Assembly (NCBI RefSeq): GCF_030271215.1
Contig: NZ_JASNGB010000038.1
Location: forward strand, 821 to 19,898
Length of the DNA stretch: 19,078 bases
Reading direction: 5' to 3'
Source of the DNA: Deinococcus rhizophilus
GTDB lineage: Bacteria; Deinococcota; Deinococci; Deinococcales; Deinococcaceae
A program made the translations under genes and the position numbers. Each line of letters begins with the position of its first letter. Position 1 is the first letter of the stretch. Below the pieces are notes generated by a model. That model was not told where the DNA came from. It worked only from the letters and a program-made list of their open reading frames with translations, and did not search any database. Positions 1 through 10,800 of the stretch are shown here, piece by piece.

Positions 1-736
1 CGGGGTCGTCACGGGTGGCGCGGGCGAGCACCTGCAGGTAGTCCAGCAGCGGCGGCGCGGCGTACACGGCGTCCACCTCCCGCCGCGCCGAGCGCAGGGT
101 CTCCGTGTCCAGCACTCCCGTAAGCTCGCGCACCACGCCCCCCCGCCCCCCCGTCTCCAGCAGGGTGCGCTCGGCACGGGCGTCGGGGTAGCCCAGCGTG
201 ACCGACATCAGGAAGCGGTCGAGTTGCGCTTCGGGCAGCGGCGACGTGCCCACGAAGGCGGCCGGGTTCTGGGTGGCGATCACGAAGAAGGGATCGGGCA
301 GCGGCCGGGTCACGCCGCCCTCGCTGACCTGCCGCTCCTCCATCGCCTCGAGCAGCGCACTCTGGGTGCGTGGGGTGGCGCGGTTGATCTCGTCGGCGAG
401 CAGCACCTCCGAGAAGATCGGCCCCGGCTGGTACCGGAAGACACCGCCCACCGCGTCCCAGATGCTCACGCCCAGCAGGTCGGCGGGCAGCAGGTCCGCC
501 GTGAACTGCACCCGCCGGAAGCTCAGGCCCAGCGTGCGCGAAAGCGCGTGCGCCAGCGTGGTCTTGCCGACGCCCGGCTGGTCCTCGATCAGGAGGTGCC
601 CCCCGGCCAGCAGGCAGGCCAGCGAGAGGCGCACCTGCCCCGGCTTGCCCAGAATCACCCCGTCGAGTTGCGCGAGTGCACGGGTCACCGCCGCCGCACT
701 GGTGGAGGGCGGAGGGGCGGCGGGCACGCGCGTCAT
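1..736 (-). CDS. MoxR-family AAA+ ATPase, C-terminus cut by the window edge
   Basis: The 245 visible codons read from an ATG at 736 with no stop up to the window edge, so the C-terminal lid region is missing. Visible motifs are a Walker A DQPGVGKTT (residues 52-60), a Walker B VLLADE (111-116) followed by INRATPRTQSALLEAMEE, and sensor-1 TQNP (155-158). These are the signature of MoxR ATPases, which act as chaperone-like ATPases that mature metal- or VWA-domain partner proteins. MoxR genes usually sit beside a DUF58/VWA gene, which would lie beyond the left edge here. There is no convincing Shine-Dalgarno, but a TAGACT -10 box lies 7 nt before the ATG, so the transcript is probably leaderless. 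The codons around residues 195-200 contain two runs of seven G, which are prone to slippage or sequencing error. The family call is secure; the substrate is unknown. Confidence 0.9.
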   Translation of the reverse strand, partial: MTRVPAAPPPSTSAAAVTRALAQLDGVILGKPGQVRLSLACLLAGGHLLIEDQPGVGKTTLAHALSRTLGLSFRRVQFTADLLPADLLGVSIWDAVGGVFRYQPGPIFSEVLLADEINRATPRTQSALLEAMEERQVSEGGVTRPLPDPFFVIATQNPAAFVGTSPLPEAQLDRFLMSVTLGYPDARAERTLLETGGRGGVVRELTGVLDTETLRSARREVDAVYAAPPLLDYLQVLARATRDDP

Positions 737-743
737 GCGGGCG

Positions 744-749
744 AGTCTA
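744..749 (-). promoter_or_regulatory. -10 box TAGACT, probable leaderless promoter of the MoxR gene
   Basis: On the minus strand TAGACT is followed by 7 nt and then the ATG at 736, so transcription would start at or next to the start codon. No good -35 is visible 17 nt upstream. The same spacing recurs at other genes in this window. Confidence 0.45.
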
Positions 750-802
750 GCCGCGCCCCTCTGACAGAACTGCGACATCGGGCGCGGGGACAGAGGTGGG
801 AA

Positions 803-1747
<945 letters not shown>

Positions 1748-1809
1748 CGGGCCTCCGTGGGTGGGGAGACGGGGGGCAGAGCCGGAGACAGGCGAGCGCA
1801 GGCGTTCGG

Positions 1810-1848
1810 CGCACAGAGAGACCGCCCAGAGGGACCGCACAGAGAGAC
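1810..1848 (-). repeat. Three tandem 13-bp repeats upstream of the CDF exporter gene
   Basis: On the plus strand the unit CGCACAGAGAGAC occurs at 1810-1822 and 1836-1848, with CGCCCAGAGGGAC (two mismatches) exactly between them. They lie 63 bp before the exporter start and 3 bp from the tRNA-Asn terminator. An operator or spacer role is possible; the sequence does not show which. Confidence 0.75.
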
Positions 1849-1851
1849 AAG

Positions 1852-1882
1852 AAAAAACCCCGTCCCAGAGGGAGCGGGGTTC
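1852..1882 (-). terminator. Intrinsic terminator of tRNA-Asn
   Basis: Read on the minus strand, AACCCCG pairs with CGGGGTT and TCCC pairs with GGGA around a TCT loop, with one bulged C. The stem is followed at once by a run of T. It begins 5 nt after the tRNA 3' CCA. Confidence 0.85.
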
Positions 1883-1887
1883 CTGTC

Positions 1888-1962
1888 TGGCTCGGCAGGT
1901 AGGGGTCGAACCTACGACCATCCGATTAACAGTCGGACGCTCTGCCACTGAGCTACTGCCGA
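1888..1962 (-). tRNA. tRNA-Asn, anticodon GTT
   Basis: The acceptor arms TCGGCAG and CTGCCGA pair perfectly. The anticodon arm is TCCGA-CTGTTAA-TCGGA with anticodon GTT. The T-loop GGTTCGACCC is present and the discriminator base is G. CCA is encoded in the DNA (1888-1890). The gene is 75 nt with CCA and has its own promoter and terminator. Confidence 0.97.
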
Positions 1963-2006
1963 ATACAGCTTACCGAGCTGGCGTGGCCGTTTCCGGCGCG
2001 AGAGGG

Positions 2007-2035
2007 AGAGTAACACGGACCTCGCCCTTTTGCAA
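2007..2035 (-). promoter_or_regulatory. Sigma70-type promoter of tRNA-Asn
   Basis: On the minus strand: -35 TTGCAA (2035-2030), a 17-nt spacer, then -10 TACTCT (2012-2007). This places the start near position 2000, about 38 nt before the mature tRNA 5' end. Confidence 0.7.
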
Positions 2036-2061
2036 GAGAAGGACGCGGGCGTTTCTGCCCT

Positions 2062-2592
2062 TCAGGCCTGCGCCCCGCCCGGCATGATCGTCCCCGGATT
2101 GACGCCCAGGCGGTCGAGGGCCGCCTGCCAGCGTTCCTCGGCGGGCACGTCCCAGACGAGCCCCGGCGCGTCCTGCTCGACCCACAGCCAGGTGCCCTCG
2201 CGGGCCTCTTCGGTGAGCTGGCCCGCGCTCCAGCCCGAGTAGCCCAGCAGCAGCATGTACGGCTGATCCGAGGCCATCACCGCGTGCAACACGTCCAGGC
2301 TGCTGGTCACGTACAGCCCGGGCACCAGCCGCACCTCGCCGGGCAGGTTCAGCGCTTCCCGGTACAGGCACCAGCCCACGCCCGGCTCGACGGGCCCGCC
2401 CGCCCAGGCGGTGCCTGACCCGGTGGTGGGGGCCCCCGGCAGCAGCTCGGCCACGCTCTGGGTCAGCGGCGCGTTGACCAGCAGGCCCATCGCGCCCGAC
2501 CCGTCGTGTTCCAGCAGCAGGATCACGGCGCCCTCGAAGGCGCTGCCACGCAGATGGGGGCTGGCCACCAGGAACGTCAGCGGGACGGTCAT
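2062..2592 (-). CDS. YqgE/AlgH family protein (UPF0301)
   Basis: A protein of 176 residues, close to the usual family length of about 185. The N-terminal pattern FLVASPHLRGSAFEGAVILLLEHDGSGAMGLLVN is the conserved opening of YqgE/AlgH proteins, and GTAWAGGPVEPG and LGYSGWSAGQL match later family blocks. The biochemical function of this family is unsettled; AlgH was named for an effect on alginate regulation in Pseudomonas, which need not apply here. No signal peptide or membrane segment is visible, so it is probably cytoplasmic. The ATG at 2592 has no Shine-Dalgarno but carries a TATCCT box 6 nt upstream, consistent with leaderless expression. It lies 96 bp downstream of lon on the same strand, so read-through from lon is also possible. 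Confidence 0.9.
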   Translation of the reverse strand: MTVPLTFLVASPHLRGSAFEGAVILLLEHDGSGAMGLLVNAPLTQSVAELLPGAPTTGSGTAWAGGPVEPGVGWCLYREALNLPGEVRLVPGLYVTSSLDVLHAVMASDQPYMLLLGYSGWSAGQLTEEAREGTWLWVEQDAPGLVWDVPAEERWQAALDRLGVNPGTIMPGGAQA

Positions 2593-2598
2593 GGGGCC

Positions 2599-2604
2599 AG
2601 GATA
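2599..2604 (-). promoter_or_regulatory. -10 box TATCCT, candidate leaderless promoter of the YqgE/AlgH gene
   Basis: Minus-strand TATCCT is followed by GGCCCC and then the ATG at 2592. No matching -35 was found at 16-18 nt. Confidence 0.45.
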
Positions 2605-2640
2605 GAGGGACTGCAGGCAAAGCGGGCCACAACGGCGAGA

Positions 2641-2658
2641 CCTCCCGCCGCCGGGAGG
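2641..2658 (-). terminator. GC-rich hairpin after lon, possible weak terminator
   Basis: CCTCCCG and CGGGAGG form a 7-bp stem around a 4-nt loop, about 30 nt after the lon stop codon. The following bases are not a T-run, so termination would be inefficient, or the hairpin may only protect the lon mRNA end. Confidence 0.35.
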
Positions 2659-2688
2659 GGGAGCGGGAGGCTGGAAAGGGGAGAGGGC

Positions 2689-5154
<2,466 letters not shown>

Positions 5155-5221
5155 GAAGGCTCCTTTGTAACGCCCGAGATGACTCTGGAAGGGGGTTGCT
5201 GGCGAGGGTGTTGCCAGGAAA

Positions 5222-5242
5222 CTTGAGTGCAACTATATCAAC
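5222..5242. promoter_or_regulatory. HAIR-like element (candidate HspR operator) over the lon promoter
   Basis: The plus strand reads CTTGAGT, then 7 nt, then TATCAAC. The HspR consensus is CTTGAGT-N7-ACTCAAG: the first half is perfect and the second matches 4 of 7, keeping the TCAA core. The element covers the whole -10 box of lon. lon is a known member of the HAIR/HspR regulon in actinomycetes, and HspR also exists in Deinococcus, so HspR repression of lon is a reasonable inference. Confidence 0.6.
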
Positions 5243-5260
5243 TTTCGGGGAAGGGGGCAA
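5232..5260 (-). promoter_or_regulatory. Sigma70-type promoter of lon
   Basis: Minus strand: -35 TTGCCC (5260-5255), a 17-nt spacer, -10 TATAGT (5237-5232). The predicted start near 5225 gives a 5' leader of about 70 nt ending in a strong Shine-Dalgarno. Confidence 0.75.
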
Positions 5261-5371
5261 GCCCTGAACTGCCGGGGCGGAACCGGGCTCAAGCCCGTCC
5301 ACCACGCTGAAATCCTGCGCCCGCCCGCCTGACAGCGGCCTCACGGGGAGCTGAAGCGGCCTTCATGGGAA

Positions 5372-5396
5372 GTGTGGGCATACGGTGTGGGCATAC
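5372..5396 (+). repeat. Tandem direct repeat upstream of the esterase gene
   Basis: GTGTGGGCATAC occurs at 5372-5383 and again at 5385-5396, a 13-bp period. The second copy ends inside the possible -10 box CATACT (5392-5397), which lies 7 nt before the ATG of the esterase gene. Confidence 0.7.
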
Positions 5397-5404
5397 TGGG
5401 GGCC

Positions 5405-6474
5405 ATGCCCCGCGTCCTGTTCCGGCTGTCTGCCCCGCCTCCCGTGCCGGGGGCCACCCTGTTCCTGACCGGGACCCACCGGGGCTGGAGCGACGGGGTG
5501 GAGGGCTGGACCTTCGGCCCAGACGGGGTGCTCGCCGCCGAGTTGCCCCCGGGCGCCCTGCTGAACGTGAAGGTGCGGGCGCTGGCACCGGACGGCACCG
5601 TCACCGAGGAGGGGGACGCCTGGGGAGGCCGCGCCCCCGCCCACCGGCTCGTCGTGCGCGGGGACACCACCCTCGACCTGCCGGTGGCAGGCTGGCAGGA
5701 CGGACGGGCGGGCCGGGAGCGCCCCACCCGCAGCGCCCCCCCGCAGGGGACGCTCATGCTCGCGGCCCCCTGGGGCGAGCAACCCGTGCGGTTGTGGTCG
5801 CCAGGGGACGTGGAGGGCGACCTGCCGCTGCTGATCCTGCACGACGGCCAGAATGTCTTTGACGAGGGACCCTCTTTTGCGGGCGAGAGCTGGGACGCGG
5901 CGGGGGCGGCGCAGGCGCTGGCCGACGCGGGCTTCCCCTGCCGCCTCGCCGCCCTCCCCGTGAACGAGGACCGCAGCCGCCGCTACGTGCCCTTCGCCTT
6001 CGAGCTGAACAGCTTCGAGTCCGGCGCGGACGGGTACGCCGACTGGCTGCGGGACGCGCTGCTGCCGCATCTGCGCGGGCGGTTCGGCCCCGTGCCGCCG
6101 CAGCGGGTGGCGCTGGCTGGCTCCTCCTTCGGCGGGCTGATCACCGCCTACGCGGGCCTGCGTGACCCCGGCACCTACGGCACCCTCGGCGTGTTCAGCC
6201 CCGCGATCTGGCCCGCCGACCACGCCTTCCTGCGCTGGCTGGAAGGCCGCGCCGACGCCCAGGCCCGCGTGTGGCTTGACATGGGCGACCACGAGGGCGA
6301 CACCCTGGAAAGCGCCGCTGCCCTCGTCACCCTGACCCACGACCTCGCCGCCCGGCTGCGCCCGAGGGTGGCCGGGGTCCACCTCACCATCGGCGAGGGC
6401 CACTGGCACGATGAACCCGCGTGGCGGGAACGCCTCCCCGGGTTCCTGCGCTGGTGGCTGACCGGACTCCAGGG

Positions 6475-6478
<4 letters not shown>
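5405..6478 (+). CDS. Alpha/beta-hydrolase fold esterase (enterochelin-esterase-like, COG2819/esterase D type)
   Basis: A protein of 357 residues. Residues 1-95 form a beta-rich N-terminal domain beginning FRLSAPPPVPGATLFLTGTH, with RGW at 26-28, resembling starch-binding or CBM-like modules found before such esterases. The hydrolase domain starts at about 125 (PVRLWSPGDVEGDLPLLILHDGQNVFDE). The nucleophile elbow is G239-S-S241-F-G, giving S241 as the likely nucleophile; the catalytic His is probably H333 or H335 in GEGHWHDEPAW, and an acidic partner may lie in LDMGDHEGD (291-299). No signal peptide is visible, so it is probably cytoplasmic. The substrate cannot be deduced; siderophore-ester or acyl-ester hydrolysis are family possibilities. 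The ATG at 5405 is preferred over an in-frame GTG at 5372 because the domain begins at once and CATACT lies 7 nt upstream. Its stop overlaps that of the convergent acyl-CoA dehydrogenase gene. Confidence 0.85.
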
Positions 6479-7617
<1,139 letters not shown>

Positions 7618-7674
7618 AGGTACCAGACAGGCTAGCGCCTGCGGGCGGCCCGGCCCACAGGTCGGGGGCGCAGA

Positions 7675-7703
7675 TTGACATCCCGCCCGGCGCCGCCTAA
7701 GCT
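7675..7703 (+). promoter_or_regulatory. Sigma70-type promoter of tRNA-His
   Basis: -35 TTGACA (7675-7680, perfect consensus), a 17-nt spacer, -10 TAAGCT (7698-7703). The predicted start near 7710 leaves about 23 nt before the tRNA. Confidence 0.8.
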
Positions 7704-7732
7704 GTGTGGGCCTGCGAAAGCGGCGCGTGCGT

Positions 7733-7810
<78 letters not shown>

Positions 7811-7813
7811 CCC

Positions 7814-7849
7814 CCCCGGGAGCTGCCCAGCGTGGCTCCCGGGGTTTTT
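7814..7849 (+). terminator. Intrinsic terminator after tRNA-His
   Basis: CCCCGGGAGC pairs perfectly with GCTCCCGGGG (10 bp) around an 11-nt loop, followed by TTTTTCCTTTT. It starts 3 nt after the tRNA. Confidence 0.9.
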
Positions 7850-7874
7850 CCTTTTGACAGCGTGTTGACCGCGT

Positions 7875-7959
7875 GCGGGGATGGCGGAACTGGTAGACGC
7901 ACCAGACTTAGGATCTGGCGGGGCAACCCTTGGGAGTTCAAGTCTCCTTCCTCGCACCA
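7875..7959 (+). tRNA. tRNA-Leu, anticodon TAG
   Basis: The acceptor GCGGGGA (7875-7881) pairs with TCCTCGC with one G-U. The anticodon arm is CCAGA-CTTAGGA-TCTGG with anticodon TAG. A long variable arm is present, as expected for leucine (class II) tRNA. The T-loop AGTTCAAGTCT, discriminator A and encoded CCA (7957-7959) complete the 85-nt gene. No promoter of its own is visible after the tRNA-His terminator. Confidence 0.96.
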
Positions 7960-7970
7960 ACAGGCGACCT

Positions 7971-7994
7971 TCCCCTGCTTCGGCGGGGGATTTT
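7971..7994 (+). terminator. Intrinsic terminator after tRNA-Leu
   Basis: TCCCCTGC pairs with GCGGGGGA around a TTCG tetraloop, followed by TTTT. The stem contains one T-G wobble pair. Confidence 0.85.
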
Positions 7995-8214
7995 GCTGCA
8001 GCCTGGCCTGCCTGTGGCCGCCCCCCGGACCCTCGCGCGGAAGGGGCGGGAGGCTCTATGATGCACGGCGGCATGTCGCGTGCCCGGACCGCGCCGCAGT
8101 TTCAGCGGGGCGCACGTGGCCGCAGGCACACACGAGGAGCGCCGATCCCTCCAGGGCCCATGCGGGTAAACCCCCGCAGTGCTGGGAGGCAGGCGGCCAA
8201 GCAGAGGAGACGCA

Positions 8215-9579
8215 ATGGCAGAGCTGATCAGCAAGGAAGGCAACAAGGTGCAGTTTCAGGTGGCGGTGCCCGCCGCTGAAGTCAACCGCGCTTACGAACA
8301 GGTGTGGGCGGGCCTCGCGCGGGATGTGCGCGTGCCCGGCTTCCGTCCCGGCAAGGCGCCCCGCAAGGTGCTCGAAGGCCGTGTGGGCAAGGGCTACGTC
8401 GAGCAGGAAGTGCGTGACCGCCTGCTCCAGAGCCACTACCCGCAGGCCGCCCGCGAGCTGAAGCTCAACCTCGTCGACGCGCAGATCGACCCCGGCACCC
8501 TCCAGAACGGCCAGGGCTTTTCGTTCACGGTGCGCGGCGAGACGTACCCCGAAGTCACCCTGGGGGACTGGAAGGCGGCCCAGCTCACGGCAGCGGCCCC
8601 CGAGATCACCGACGACGTGCTGGAGCGCACCCTCTCGGACCTGCAGGAGCGCAACGCGACCTTCCAGAGCGTGGAGCGTCCCATCGAGGCGACCGACCAG
8701 GTCACCATCGAGGAACTCGGGGACGGCGAGGGCGGCAGCTACCCCGTCTACCTCGACGTGGCCGAGCCGCACGTGCGCGATGCCCTGATCGGCAAGAACG
8801 TGGGCGACGAGGTCGAGATCACCGTGCCCGCCCACCAACACGGCGACCACGAGCACCCCGAGCACACCGTCCGCGTGCGGGTGCAGGGCGTGCAGACCAA
8901 GCAGCTGCAGGAACTGGGCGATGAGTTCGCCAAGTCGCTGAACTTCGAGTCGCTCGAGCGCCTGCGCACCGACCTGAGGGGCGAGCTGGAGCGCCGCGCC
9001 CGCCAGGAAGGGGACGCCGCCCGCCGCGAGGAGTTCACCCAGCACCTCGTTTCCGGGATGCAGGCCGAGATTCCCCAGGCGCTGCTCGACCGCCGCCGCG
9101 ACGCGATGCTCGAGGAGATCAAGGACGACCTCGGGCGCCAGGGCGTCAAGTGGGGCGAGTACGAGACCTTCATGCAGGAGCAGGGCAAACTCGACGAGTT
9201 TCTAGCGGACCTCGCTAAGAACGCCGAGAGCCGCGTCCGGCGTGACCTCGCCCTCGAGCGCCTCGCCGAGGAGCTGAACGTGCAGGTCAGCGACGCCGAG
9301 TTCAGCCAGACCATGACCGCGCTCGCGCAGGCCAACAACCTGACCCCCCAGCAGCTGCAGAGCCAGCTCGGGCCCAACGGCCTGAACGCCTACTACATCA
9401 GCATGGTGCGCGAGCGCGGCCTGCAGCAGGCCCTGTCCGGACTGACGGCGGGCGAGTCGGCCCAGGCCGGGGGCGAGGAGAAGGCCACGGCCAGCGAGGA
9501 CACCCAGACTGGTGGCGAGGGCGCGACCCAGACCGACGGGGCGGGCGCGGCCGAGGGCCAGACCGAGAAGTCCGAGTAA
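8215..9579 (+). CDS. tig: Trigger factor, ribosome-associated chaperone with peptidyl-prolyl isomerase domain
   Basis: A protein of 454 residues. The N-terminal ribosome-binding domain carries the signature GFRPGKAPRK (42-51), which docks on ribosomal protein L23. An FKBP-type isomerase domain spans about 155-240 (DQVTIEELGDGEGG through VGDEVEITVPAHQHGDHEHPEH), and a long helical C-terminal chaperone domain runs to about 410. It shields nascent chains at the exit tunnel. The last 40 residues are a low-complexity Gly/Glu/Thr/Ala tail, longer than in many trigger factors. The ATG at 8215 is preceded by GAGGAG with a 5-nt gap, which decides it over an upstream ATG at 8179. The 220 bp between the tRNA-Leu terminator and this gene hold only a possible -10 box TATGAT at 8057-8062 without a good -35, and a small hairpin TGCGGG/CCCGCA at 8161-8178, so the leader is probably about 150 nt. 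Confidence 0.97.
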   Translation: MAELISKEGNKVQFQVAVPAAEVNRAYEQVWAGLARDVRVPGFRPGKAPRKVLEGRVGKGYVEQEVRDRLLQSHYPQAARELKLNLVDAQIDPGTLQNGQGFSFTVRGETYPEVTLGDWKAAQLTAAAPEITDDVLERTLSDLQERNATFQSVERPIEATDQVTIEELGDGEGGSYPVYLDVAEPHVRDALIGKNVGDEVEITVPAHQHGDHEHPEHTVRVRVQGVQTKQLQELGDEFAKSLNFESLERLRTDLRGELERRARQEGDAARREEFTQHLVSGMQAEIPQALLDRRRDAMLEEIKDDLGRQGVKWGEYETFMQEQGKLDEFLADLAKNAESRVRRDLALERLAEELNVQVSDAEFSQTMTALAQANNLTPQQLQSQLGPNGLNAYYISMVRERGLQQALSGLTAGESAQAGGEEKATASEDTQTGGEGATQTDGAGAAEGQTEKSE

Positions 9580-9599
9580 CACCTCAACCGTGGAAGAGG

Positions 9600-9626
9600 G
9601 GCGTCTCCGTGAGGGGCGCCTTTTTT
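9600..9626 (+). terminator. Intrinsic terminator of tig
   Basis: GGCGTCTC pairs with GGGGCGCC (with T-G wobbles) around CGTGA, followed by six T. It separates tig from the fatty-acid cluster. Confidence 0.85.
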
Positions 9627-9704
9627 CTGTGCTTCGCAGCCGCGCCGGGATTGCCCCCCGCGTTCCGGCTGGCCCCCCTTGAACCGCGTCCAGAGTCGTG
9701 GGCT

Positions 9705-9730
9705 ATTCATTGAACAGCTGTTCAATGAAT
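9705..9730. promoter_or_regulatory. Perfect 26-bp palindrome over the fabH promoter, probable repressor operator
   Basis: The half-site ATTCATTGAACAG (9705-9717) is followed immediately by its exact reverse complement (9718-9730), with no spacer and no mismatch. It covers the -35 box and most of the spacer of the fabH promoter. Even-length A/T-rich palindromes of this size are typical operators of dimeric regulators such as TetR-family lipid regulators; which protein binds here is unknown. Confidence 0.85.
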
Positions 9731-9738
9731 GCTAGCGT
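9710..9738 (+). promoter_or_regulatory. Promoter of the fabH-fabD-fabG operon, leaderless type
   Basis: -35 TTGAAC (9710-9715), a 17-nt spacer, -10 TAGCGT (9733-9738), then only 6 nt to the ATG at 9745. The mRNA would begin at or within a base or two of the start codon. Confidence 0.65.
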
Positions 9739-9744
9739 CGGTGC

Positions 9745-10800
9745 ATGACGACAGCTTCCGGGGCCAGCCCCACCCGTCCTCCCCTGGGCATCACGGCGCT
9801 GGGGGCCTACGCACCCGCGCGGGTGATCAGCAATGCCGATTTCGAGGCGCGGCTGGAGACCAACGCCGAGTGGATCGAGAGCCGCACCGGCATTCGCGAG
9901 CGCCGTTTCGCCGCCGAGGACGAGTTCACCTCGGACGTGGGGGTGGGGGCGGTGCGCGACCTGCTCGCGCGTGACCCGGACGCCCTGAGCGAGGTGGACG
10001 CCGTGATCTGCGCGACCGTCAGCCCCGACGCGCTGATGCCCTCGACCGCCGCCCTGATCGCCATGCAGGTTGGGCTGACCGGGGTCGCCGCCTTCGACCT
10101 CTCGACGGCCTGCAGCGGCTTCGTGTACGGCCTGAGCGTGGCGCAGGGGCTGATTCTGGCGGGCACGGCGCGGCGGGTGCTCGTGGTCGGCGCCGAGGCC
10201 CTCTCCAAGGTGGTGGATCAGGACGACCGCAACACGGCCATCCTCTTCGGGGACGGGGCGGGCGCGGCGGTGGTGGGGCCGGTGCCCCAGGGCTACGGCT
10301 TTCAGCAGTTCGTGCTGGGAGCGGACGGGGCGGGAGGATCGAGCCTCTATATCCGCTGCGCCGCCACCAAGCTGCCCGGCGGCTTCGAGATGGCCCCCGG
10401 CGTCGGCATGAACGGCCGCGAGGTCTTCAAGTTCGCCGTGCGCGTGCTGGGCGACAGCGGCAACGAGGTGCTCGCCAAGACGGGCCTCACGAGCCGCGAC
10501 GTGGACTGGGTCGTGCCGCACCAGGCCAACATCCGCATCATCGAGGCCGCCAACGAACGCTTCGGGGTGCCCATGTCGAGAACGGTCGTGAACGTGGACC
10601 GCTACGGCAACACGTCGAGCGCGACCGTGCCGCTGGCGCTGCGCGAGGCGCTGGACGACGGCCGGATTCAGGAGGGCCACCAGCTGCTGCTCGTCGCCTT
10701 CGGGGGTGGCCTGAGCTGGGCCGCCGGGACGATGCGCTGGTGGGCCGGGACTCCCAGCCTGCAGCCCCGCGCCGCCGCTGCCGCCGAGGTGCCCGCGTGA
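9745..10800 (+). CDS. fabH: Beta-ketoacyl-ACP synthase III (FabH), fatty-acid initiation enzyme
   Basis: A 351-residue KAS III. It condenses a starter acyl-CoA with malonyl-ACP to begin type II fatty-acid synthesis in the cytoplasm. The catalytic triad is visible: C123 in STACSGF, H259 in VPHQANIRI and N289 in YGNTSSATV. The N-terminal block NAEWIESRTGIRERRF (40-55) and the C-terminal GGGLSWAAGTMRW are family signatures. A 15-residue Ala/Pro-rich C-terminal extension is unusual but probably harmless. In Deinococcus, membranes hold many branched or odd chains, so branched starters are plausible, but specificity cannot be read here. There is no Shine-Dalgarno; the -10 box TAGCGT lies 6 nt before the ATG. 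It overlaps fabD by GTGA, so the two are translationally coupled. Confidence 0.98.
   Translation: MTTASGASPTRPPLGITALGAYAPARVISNADFEARLETNAEWIESRTGIRERRFAAEDEFTSDVGVGAVRDLLARDPDALSEVDAVICATVSPDALMPSTAALIAMQVGLTGVAAFDLSTACSGFVYGLSVAQGLILAGTARRVLVVGAEALSKVVDQDDRNTAILFGDGAGAAVVGPVPQGYGFQQFVLGADGAGGSSLYIRCAATKLPGGFEMAPGVGMNGREVFKFAVRVLGDSGNEVLAKTGLTSRDVDWVVPHQANIRIIEAANERFGVPMSRTVVNVDRYGNTSSATVPLALREALDDGRIQEGHQLLLVAFGGGLSWAAGTMRWWAGTPSLQPRAAAAAEVPA

Noticed and set aside
131..153. Frameshift in the MoxR gene at two C7 runs
   Set aside because: The frame stays open through both runs and the residues on each side fit the family, so no disruption is supported; it is only a spot at risk of sequencing error.
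1748..1948. N-terminal extension of the CDF exporter to 1948
   Set aside because: It would translate through the tRNA-Asn gene and its terminator, and the His-rich family-like start with GGAGG is at 1747.
5155..5232. A TTG start of lon at 5232
   Set aside because: It lies inside the -10 box and HAIR-like element, upstream of the expected transcription start; the ATG at 5154 has a near-perfect ribosome site.
7854..7870. TTGACA and TTGACC as a -35 for tRNA-Leu
   Set aside because: A -10 at normal spacing would fall inside the tRNA gene, so neither can promote it.
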